Part shown: positions 56,950 to 64,000 of the stretch, one piece after another
How positions within the stretch are numbered: the first letter of the stretch is position 1
How the letters are laid out: each line of letters starts with the position of its first letter
From: Cephalotus follicularis
Taxonomy: Eukaryota; Streptophyta; Magnoliopsida; Oxalidales; Cephalotaceae
Assembly: GCA_001972305.1 (NCBI GenBank)
Contig: BDDD01005711.1
Span: 1-64,000 of the forward strand
Reading direction: 5' to 3'
Length of the DNA: 64,000 nt
Notes under the pieces: generated by a model
Told to the model about the DNA's origin: nothing
Database searches by the model: none
The model's input: only the letters and a program-made list of their open reading frames with translations
Made by a program: the position numbers and the translations under genes

Positions 56950-57082
56950 TTAAGCGTGGAGGGTATACTAAAAGCGTCGACGGTTAAACCTTTAATAGTC
57001 AAACGTGTCGATGTCAAGACTATGGCCGTTGACGTGTACATCTTGCCAAAGCGTCGACGTTTCTGATGAAGGCGTTGACCTT
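56950..57082. repeat. TCGA-core palindrome cluster, proximal
   Basis: AAAGCGTCGACGGTTAA, ACGTGTCGATGTCA, AAAGCGTCGACGTTTC and AGGCGTTGACCTTT, 126-258 nt from the LTR 5' end. Confidence 0.8.
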
Positions 57083-57208
57083 TGTGCCCCAAAAACAAAA
57101 TAAAGAAATTCCAAATTAAAAACCAACAGTCCAAAACAATGAACATAACATATTACATAAACATAACATGAGACAGTAAACACGTAGGCATAAGGAAGGG
57201 ATATTACA

Positions 57209-57221
57209 TCCACCCCCTCTT
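57209..57221 (-). other. G6 polypurine tract
   Basis: Reverse complement AAGAGGGGGTGGA directly before TGTAATATCCC. Confidence 0.9.
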
Positions 57222-57261
57222 AAAAAGGATTTCGTCCCGAAATAAAAACCATACACATGCC

Positions 57262-57513
57262 TTATTCAAACAAACGAGGATATTCCTCCCGAATATGCTC
57301 CTCCAACTCCCAAGTGGCCTCCCGTTCTGGATGGTTCTTCCATAAGACCTTAACAAATAGAATCATGTTGGTACGAGTAACCCGTTCTTGTCTATCCAGA
57401 ATAGCTTCGGCCTCCTCATCACAGGACAAATCCTCCCGAATACTATCCAAAGGATAGTGAACCACGTGCAGGGGATGGTACTGGTAACCTCTCAACATAG
57501 ACACATGGAACAC
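57262..57513 (-). pseudogene. G6 chromodomain
   Basis: 83-codon stretch: FHVSMLRGY, then EAEAILDRQERVTRTN, FVKVLWKNH and EATWELEEHIREEYPRLFE. A clear chromodomain with the aromatic/acidic spacing typical of chromovirus integrases. It ends 40 nt from the PPT. One stop separates it from the integrase. Confidence 0.9.
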
Positions 57514-57531
57514 ATTATGGACATAAGATAA

Positions 57532-58596
57532 CTATGGAGGCAAAGCTAACCGGTACGGAACCGCTCCAACCTTTTCCAGAACTTCAAACGGTCCTATAAA
57601 ACGGGGACTCAACTTTCCCTTCAACCTAAACCGACGGACTCCTTTCCAAGGTGAAACCTTCAGAAACACATGTTCACCTGCTCTAAACTCCAAGTCCTTC
57701 CGATGTTTGTCTGTATAATTCTTCTGTCGGGATTGAGCTGCCTTCAATCTTTCCCTAGCTATAGTCACCTTATAAGTAGTGATCTGAACTAGCTCGGGTC
57801 CCTCAATAACTCTTTCTCCAACCTCATTCCAACATGTCGGAGCTCGACGCTTCCTCCCATACAACGCTTCAAATGGATCCATCCAAATACTAGCATGCCA
57901 ACTGTTATTGTATGCAAACTCCACCAAACTCAAATACTCATCCCAGTTCCCAGTCCACTCTAGAGCACAAGACCTCAGCATGTCTTCTAAAGTTTGGATA
58001 GTCTTCTTAGAATGCCAATCTGTCTATGGATGGAAAGCTGTACTGTAATTGAGCCGCGTTCCCCGAGCCTTCTGGAATCCCTTCCAAAACTGTGAAGTGA
58101 AACGGGGATCCCTATCCAAAACAATGGATACAGGCGTCTCATGAAGTCTCACTCTCTCCCGCTGGAAAACCTCCGCCAATCGGTCCAAAGAGAAATCCTC
58201 TCGGATAGCCAAAAAGTGAGCCGATTTAGTCAATCGATCAACTACTACCCATATAGCATCGTTCCTCCTGAAAGTTCTTGGTAAACCAGTAACAAAATCA
58301 ATCGCTATGCTCTCCCATTTCAAAACTGGAATCTCCAAGGGCTGTAACAATCTACTGGCTTGCTGGTGCTCAATCTTGAGCTGCTGACAGACCAAACACC
58401 TCCCAACATACTCTGCTACATCCCTCCTCATTCCATTCCACCAAAAATTCTCCTTCAGATCTCTATACATTTTTGTGAAACCAGGATGTATAGAGAACGG
58501 AGAGCTATTTGCCTCTGACAAAATGGCCTCTCTGATAGTAGGATCAGCAGGCACACAGAACCGACTACCCAACCATATAACACCATGCTCATCCAC
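57532..58596 (-). pseudogene. G6 integrase
   Basis: Frame 58596-58024: spacer with WLGSRFCVPADP, NSSPFSIHPGFTKMYRDL, CLVCQQLKIEHQ, AIDFVTGLPRTFRRND (first Asp), [13 protein letters not shown] and LDRDPRFTSQFW (second Asp), ending STAFHP at a stop. Frame 57981-57532 continues after the lost DG-SERTIQTLE block (visible in broken form at 57985-58030): FAYNNSWHAS, FEALYGRKRRAPTCW, GEHVFLKVSPWKGV and LSPRFIGPFEVLEKVG. Only two or three lesions interrupt it. Confidence 0.88.
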
Positions 58597-58776
58597 CCGA
58601 AACTCTGACTACTTACCCTAATCAACATTCTGGACTAAGGTCCATAAGTCACCATCATCACTCTAAGCTGCCTTAATCCGAGATACGAGAGTAGGTTCAA
58701 CATTCATCCCATCAACAAAGCCTCCAGAACCCCGAACAAACAAGTTCAAGTCCAACTGCTCCATATCTGATATCAA

Positions 58777-59478
58777 TTATGGCTGATTAAGCAAAGCGGC
58801 TACACTCCTAGAACTCTTCCTACTCAGAGCATCAGCCACCACATTTGCTTTACCAGGGTGGTACTGAATATTAAGATCATAATCGTTCAGAAGCTCCAAC
58901 CATCTTCCCTGACGCATGTTCAACTCTTTCTGAGTAAAAATGTACTTGAGACTCTTGTGATCGGTGAAAATGTCACAAGTTTCTCCATACAAATAGTGCC
59001 TCCATATATTCAAAGTAAAAACAACTTCTACTAACTCTAGGTCATGTGTGGGGTAGTTCAACTCATAAGGCTTAAGCTGTCTGGAAGCATAAGCTATGAC
59101 ATGACAAGCTGCATTAGAACACATCCCAAACCTTTCTTGGAAGCGTCACTGTATATCTGGTATCCACCTGACCCAGAAGGTAATTGAAGAAATGGTGCAG
59201 ACACAAGACCATTCTTCAATTTCTCAAAGCTTGCCTCACGTTCTTCGTTCCACACAAACTTGGCCCCCTTTCTCCTATGTTGCATCTGTGGTAAGGCTAT
59301 AGAGGAAAAGCCTTCCACAAATCATCTATAGTAACCAGCTAGACCCAAAAAACTTATCACCTCCGTCACTATGGTAGGTCTTCGCCATTTAGTAATAGCC
59401 TCAACTTTAGCAGGATTTACAGTGATGCCTTCTGCTGTAACCACGTGGCCCAAGAATGCCATATGTTCCAACCAGAAC
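58777..59478 (-). pseudogene. G6 RT thumb and RNase H
   Basis: From 59519: [33 protein letters not shown] and FLGLAGYYR; after a stop, FVWNEEREASFEKLKN and [17 protein letters not shown] frameshift near 59100 leads to [39 protein letters not shown] and VADALSRK. All four RNase H acidic residues are present, though in two frames. The segment 58600-58776 is the spacer to integrase, with several stops. Confidence 0.87.
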
Positions 59479-59703
59479 TCACACTTCAAAAACTTCGCAT
59501 AAAGCTGATTCTTTCTCAAAAATACCCAGCACTATAGGAAGCTGTTCCTCATGCTCTTCGCTTGACTGGGAATACACAAGGATATCATCAATGAACACTA
59601 TAACAAACTGATCCAAGAACTCATGGAATACCTGGTTCATTAAATCCATGAAAACTATCAGCGCAGGTCCCGCAAAGCCCGCCAATCTGGTAAACCGGGC
59701 CAA
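59479..59703 (-). pseudogene. G6 gag-RT fusion ORF at a deletion junction
   Basis: 74-codon ORF that begins with gag sequence ([11 protein letters not shown], downstream of the EGESVTEFL motif) and continues without a break into RT palm ([36 protein letters not shown]). The join near 59665 removes the gag C-terminus with its zinc knuckles, the protease and the RT fingers, and leaves an in-frame connection. The tail after LVLGIF is frameshifted. I do not think it is functional, but the boundary is sharp and useful for recognising copies of this deletion derivative. Confidence 0.82.
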
Positions 59704-60379
59704 GAACTCAGTAACAGACTCACCCTCCTTCTATCTTGTCATCACGAACTCTCTCGCATAAGCCTCCTTATTAGCAGTGGGAAAATACTGCTGATAGAAG
59801 ATCTCACAAAAGCCAGACCAAGACAAGGTATCAATAAATCTTTCACCCTTAGCAGTTTTAAAAGTCTTCACCAAGTCTGGGCATCGCCCTCCAGCTTATA
59901 TGCAGCTAATTTCACTTTCTGATCATCACCTTACCCCAACACGTCAAATATCTTTTCCAAATGAGCAATCCAGTGCTCAGCCTCCACAGGTGTTGGTGCC
60001 GAACTAAAGGACTGCGGCTTCTACTTTTGGAACCTCTCTAGCCAAACATATACTGGAGTGTCAGGTCGGTCCACGCATGAGCATCAACTGGTACATTCCC
60101 TAAAGCCACCAGCTCACGACGACCATGTCCAGGGTTTTTCTGCTGCATCACTTGGTTCACTTCTTGCGCTACAACCTGTTGTACCACTTCATCCACAATA
60201 GCCTCATTCCTTGCTCCATCCCACAGCTGGTGCGGTTCTCTGAGGGGTGTTCCTTGATCGCACCATCTACACAACAGAATCCAGGACAGATAAAGACAAA
60301 AAAGAATAAGAAAGCTGAAACAAAAGACATATCGAAAAGACCGTAATGGAAAAGAAAACCCTAACCCAGAGTCTATCAA
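59665..60379 (-). pseudogene. G6 gag N-terminus and core
   Basis: Reading from 60379: a hydrophobic, probably untranslated start, then a gag-like helix region (EAIVDEVVQQVVAQEVNQVMQQ), stop, and core motifs PTPVEAEHWIAHLEKIFDVL, DDQKVKLAAYKLEGDAQTW and, after a frameshift, FPTANKEAYAREFVMTR and [20 protein letters not shown]. The DDQK glutamine (CAG) is kept here, unlike G3 and G4. Several stops and shifts. Confidence 0.75.
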
Positions 60380-60426
60380 ATCTCACACGTCAAAACTAGT
60401 TAGGTCTTCTAAGGAACAAAACCTAT

Positions 60427-60438
60427 TCTCAGATACCA
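60427..60438 (-). other. G6 primer-binding site
   Basis: TCTCAGATACCA, reverse complement TGGTATCTGAGA, one transversion from the common Met PBS, 5 nt from the LTR edge. Confidence 0.8.
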
Positions 60439-60443
60439 TAATC

Positions 60444-61302
60444 TGTAACACCCCCGAAGGTGGGAGCCCTTACAAGTATAATAATAGAAATTAAACATAA
60501 TGGATCATAAAACTTATATCTTATTTTTATTCAAAAATGTGATGGTTTATGACATATCATAATTGAACATAAACTAGAGTATGAATCTAAAACATGGTCT
60601 GATATCTTTAACTTAATCAATTTCAAATCCATATTCTGAAAACATAAACAGAAATCTTAACATTATTCAAAAGACTGGCCTAAACATGACCACGAGACAA
60701 CGGGAACAAAACAGGATTGATTCCTAGGTGATCCTCAGACACAAGGTGGATATCACTCTCACACATTTCCCTGATGCTCTTGAAAACCTGTCGCATGGAA
60801 ACAAAAATGTGGCTGAGCAAACCTCAGTACAGATATGGAAAAATAGCAAACGGACATTTAAGAGATAAAAAAATATCTGGACTTTAATATCAATAAATAA
60901 CATGATTGAATATTCTTTACAATGTAGAGCTGAATATTTAAATAAATTAATTATAAAATCGCCACAACTTTCTGAAAAGCGTAGTATCACAAATCATAAT
61001 TCAAAACTTTATCTGATTTCATAATTTCATGAAAGAGAATCTGATGTATATACATATAAATATGCAAGGGGTTTGCGAGGCCCACATGCTCTGACGGATA
61101 GACGTGCATGGCACTACATAATCAATCCCAAATCTGAATTCTGAATTTGACAATAACTAGAGTCGACTCATACGCCTCAAAAGGATCCATACCCTACCCT
61201 CAGTATATATATATAAAGAGACGATGTAGACCGATCACACCACCACAGTAGGTGTCATGTCCTCCGTGCTAAAGAACATGCCTATGAGACCTCATAGGTA
61301 AT
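60444..61302 (-). repeat. G6 5' LTR, interrupted
   Basis: TGTAACACCCCCGAAGG start, closely similar to 54070-54932. The match ends at CCTCATAGGTAAT where a Copia LTR begins. The rest of this LTR is not seen within the window. The stem-loop at 60813-60827 keeps CTGAG-CAAAC-CTCAG. Confidence 0.88.
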
Positions 61303-62430
61303 TGTTAGAGTAGGGGTGTCCCTGCGTGCCATGAGGTGGCTCTGCATAAATATCTATGTATGTATGAGATGTACTCCTTAACTGGAGATAACTCTTTAAG
61401 CCGCAGGGTGGCTACATGTGTGTGTATTACACTATCTATTTATATAATCTAAATTCCTATTCGTGTTTTATAGTGCATATTCAATCAAAAATGGCAACCC
61501 GCTATATGTATATCCCAAACCATCTCAATGGATTGGGTGATCACCATGTCATCCGAGTACACATATAGTGCCCTGTCATTCGAGGGGTTGGATCTCATTC
61601 CTGAGAGGTTATGAGAATGACATCCTTACTCTCTTTTGATAGAACATTCCAAGTCATAGGTTCACTTTCTTAGGGCAATTGTTGAACCGTAAAGACTTGC
61701 CGTATTATGCTTGCTCCCGGGTTATGTGGAGGATGGACCATCTCATTACCATTTTGATTTATCCTAAAGCATAATGCGGGGTTTGTGCTAAGGACCCACC
61801 ATACGAAACCTATTTGGAAAGTCATACCTATGCCAATAGGATTCCTATAGTCTCGGTAGTGTATAGTCTATGCTGACTAGTAGACCATTCGTGGAGCTAC
61901 GTTGTATCGTTAGACCTGAGCGGCTGGCATTCGTTGTGTTGTGACTGCTTGGCTTTGATTTCTGCCTTCCCCAGAACTAGCCATGTGCTAGCAAAAGGGT
62001 TGTCTTTGGGCCTTGTAGGAGCTTCATTGAGATGTATGGGCGAGTTCGCAATAAGGGGTCGTCATACCCATATGAAGGGTGATCGGCTCTATATTATTTA
62101 TGTCCATTGAGACTCATAAAACCCTGATCAGGTATAGGCAGACTGGAAACGGGGGTTCCGGGGATGTTTGTCGAAAGTCTCAATGCGTACGTAAATTTAT
62201 AGTTATCGCGACTTTACCTAGGGGTGACATTATTCCGAACCTTAGGTCGCGGTCGGAGCTAAGTATGACATAGGATACATGATAAATATGCCATTGACTG
62301 GATAAAGTACTGGTTTAACCAGATGTTGAGTTATAGACGTAGTTGATTCTATGGATTCGGGGGGTGATGGGATTCACACCGGGGCTGTTTTAATTATCGG
62401 GGACTATTGTGATAGTCGTACCAGAACCGT
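61303..62430 (+). repeat. Copia C5 LTR, partial
   Basis: Starts TGTTAGAGTAGGGGTGTCC and shares ordered blocks with the C2 LTR (GAGGGGTTGGATCTC, CATTCCAAGTCATAGGTTCAC, TTATGCTTGCTC, GGACCTGAGCG-type segments). It breaks off near 62430 at another LTR-like start. ORF 62079-62273 has no domain. Confidence 0.7.
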
Positions 62431-62702
62431 AACACCCCGAACCTTTTTGGAGATTTAAGAGTTCCTTTTAAGTTGATAAATATGCTTTCTTTTGAGTTTT
62501 GGGCTTATGTGTAGTAATGGACAATAGGAGGAAGTGTTAAACCAAGGTTTAAGTGAGCATTATGGAAGTTGGAGGATTTAAGTGCAAAGCTTGTTGAGGA
62601 AGATTCCAACTTCCAAGACATATGATGGTTTAAGTTGGGATTAGTGTGGAGATATTTTGGTGTTAGCCTTTCTTCTCCTAGCTTCTGCCGATTAGAGTTT
62701 AG

Positions 62703-62708
62703 AGAGTT

Positions 62709-62753
<45 letters not shown>
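62703..62753. repeat. (GA)n microsatellite
   Basis: About 50 bp of perfect GAGAGA. Confidence 0.92.
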
Positions 62754-62755
<2 letters not shown>

Positions 62756-63185
62756 CTAGTTTTCTTCTTCTTCTTCCTCATTCTTGCACCTAGACCAGTA
62801 GTAGTTGAAGCTTTTTGAGCGCAGCAGTGGAAGAAGCAGGAAAGGAAAAGGAAAGAAACAGTCAAGCCAGAGGAAGAGAGTAGTGGAAGAGAAGTGATGT
62901 TAGCGTCCAAGGAAGTAGCAAGAACTGTGAGTGGGACATCCTTTCCTTTAAATATTTCATTGTTCATCTTATGTTCTTTGAGAATCCTTCTCCCCAGGTT
63001 CAGTTTGAGTAAGTGAGTTATGATGGGAAGTTGTTTTCCCTAATGTCTTATGTTAACCATTCTTTTTTAGTGGAGTGTTCCCAGAGCCCAGAGCAAGATG
63101 TTATGTATCCTTTATATCGATCATCTTCGGATGAGATGATGTGTACGTGTTCACCCCCCTCCTCAGCGTACCTATTGTCTATGAT

Positions 63186-63405
63186 GGGTTGTTGAGTGAG
63201 TCTGCCCCCGGGTTCCATACCCGGATCTCCTTACATTGTGGCTAGGACAATGTACAGGGGTTGAGCGCAGCCGAACACACATGTACAAGCTCCTTCCTCC
63301 TCGGCCTGGCATCACAGGATGAGAAGTTGAGTGAGTCTGTCCCTGGTTTCCATACCTGAATTTCCTTTCATTGTTTCTAGGACAATGTACAGGGTTTGAG
63401 AATAG
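63186..63405. repeat. Two-copy direct repeat, ~135-bp period
   Basis: GTTGAGTGAGTCTGCCCCCG, CCATACCCGGATCTCCTT and CTAGGACAATGTACAGGGG recur in the same order as GTTGAGTGAGTCTGTCCCTG, CCATACCTGAATTTCCTT and CTAGGACAATGTACAGGGT. Confidence 0.85.
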
Positions 63406-63519
63406 TTGAGCTAAGTTATCAGATATATTAGTATATGGAGCCTTTCAGTAGGTTTTCTAGAGGAGGACCTTGTCCTCGGACTTTTAGTCCCCAGCCCAGC
63501 ATTCGGTGATGAAGTAAGC

Positions 63520-63690
63520 AAAGCACAGATGAGTCGGCAGGTAAGCTGCCTAGCTCGGCTTAGGCCAAAAGAACAGAAAGTATAGATGAGTCGGTAGGTA
63601 AGCTGCCCAGCTTGGCTTAGGCCAAAAGAACAGAAAGTACAGATGAGTCGGCAGGTAAGCTGCCCAGCTCGGCTTAGGGCAAAAACCAGC
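63520..63690. repeat. Three-copy tandem repeat, ~58-bp unit
   Basis: GATGAGTCGGCAGGTAAGCT, CCCAGCTCGGCTTAGG and CCAAAAGAACAGAAAGTA recur three times with few changes, the last incomplete. Each unit contains GGTAAG, a splice-donor-like sequence. Confidence 0.9.
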
Positions 63691-64000
63691 TCAGCCTTGG
63701 CCACTATAAGTTGGCAAGTATATTTATGTAATCAGCAAAGCAAGCATAACAGAGAAAATCCAGTTTCCAGCTTGGTTATTCTCCTCGAGTTTTAGCCGAG
63801 AAGGACCCATGTTCTTTCTCAGATCTCTTTCTTTTAATCAGTTGCATTCTTATGTTTATTTCAGCTTTCATGAATATTCTAGAACTAGCTAAGCAGAGAA
63901 AAGAGTAAGTTTTCTTCAAGTACTGTGAACGTTCTTTATTGTATGCCATGACGTATATTTTGCTTATAGCGCACTTCCCCAGTTGGGATATTAATCATGT

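Larger units (their letters stand above)
54070..57208 (-). repeat. G6 3' LTR (A-type) with nested mini-LTR
   Basis: TGTAACACCCCCGAAGG at 54070 to GGGATATTACA at 57208, about 2.67 kb without the nested insert. Preceded by TAAAC (54065-54069), a TSD whose partner lies outside the window. Confidence 0.92.
57209..60443 (-). mobile_element. Gypsy element G6, internal region (Tekay-like)
   Basis: Between PPT and PBS (60427-60438). Order: gag, truncated; RT joined to gag by deletion; RNase H; integrase; chromodomain. Protease and the RT fingers are missing. Inserted in C4 pol. Confidence 0.9.
62431..64000 (+). mobile_element. Unclassified LTR-like region, runs off the window
   Basis: Begins CGTAACACCCCGAACC, one base from a TGTAACACCCC LTR start, with a GA microsatellite at 62703-62753 and tandem repeats at 63180-63410 and 63520-63690. 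No coding sequence recognised. Could be another Gypsy LTR or a non-autonomous retroelement. Confidence 0.45.

Overview
This window is plant nuclear DNA made almost entirely of transposable elements inserted into one another. I see no host protein-coding gene, rRNA gene or tRNA gene. The plant origin rests on several things: Ty3/Gypsy chromoviruses with long (2.5-3.1 kb) LTRs, primer-binding sites matching initiator tRNA-Met, and C-terminal chromodomains (Tekay/Del-like); Ty1/Copia elements beginning TGTTAGA; and a 14.2-kb CACTA (En/Spm) transposon. The DNA is AT-rich. The species cannot be named from it. No coding region is intact; all carry stops, frameshifts, deletions or insertions. I use local names: G1-G6 for Gypsy elements, C1-C5 for Copia elements. 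Two Gypsy LTR groups recur: A-type (one end TGTAACACCCCCGA) and B-type (ends TGTCACACCCC or TGTAACGCCC).

Layout. 1-10056: minus-strand Gypsy relic G2 (leader and 5' LTR, 7127-10056) contains minus-strand G1 (1319-7126). An A-type LTR (290-1318) sits inside the G1 integrase, and a B-type LTR end (1-289) sits inside that. A 987-bp tandem duplication covers the RNase H region of G1. 10057-22044: the plus-strand Copia C1 pol relic is split by a B-type solo LTR (10153-20360, TSD ATATA). That LTR holds plus-strand Gypsy G3 (11242-15868, TSD GTTGT) and an A-type solo LTR (16225-19382, TSD CTAAC). 22045-37291: the C1 3' LTR is split by a CACTA element (22321-36560, TSD TAT), whose transposase exon is split by a nearly complete minus-strand Gypsy G4 (23188-33289). 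37292-43521: Copia C2 5' LTR, PBS and leader, an inverted related Copia LTR (C3), and the short LTR of Copia C4. 43522-64000: minus-strand C4 pol is split by plus-strand Gypsy G5 (44418-53655, TSD AGTTC) and then by minus-strand Gypsy G6 (from 54070). The left LTR of G6 holds a 465-bp mini-LTR (TSD GTTTT). Its right LTR is cut by Copia LTR C5, followed by an unclassified LTR-like region with tandem repeats.

Two features recur across these elements and are not explained by the coding content. First, clusters of self-complementary motifs with a TCGA core (GCGTCGACGC, CAGTCGACTG, GACATCGATGTC, depending on family) lie at similar distances from the LTR 5' end: about 90-300 nt, and again at about 0.7-1.4 kb. 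Second, a short stem-loop lies about 335-420 nt before the LTR 3' end in both LTR groups, although its sequence differs between them. These two signals, with the exact nesting history, are the main points of interest.
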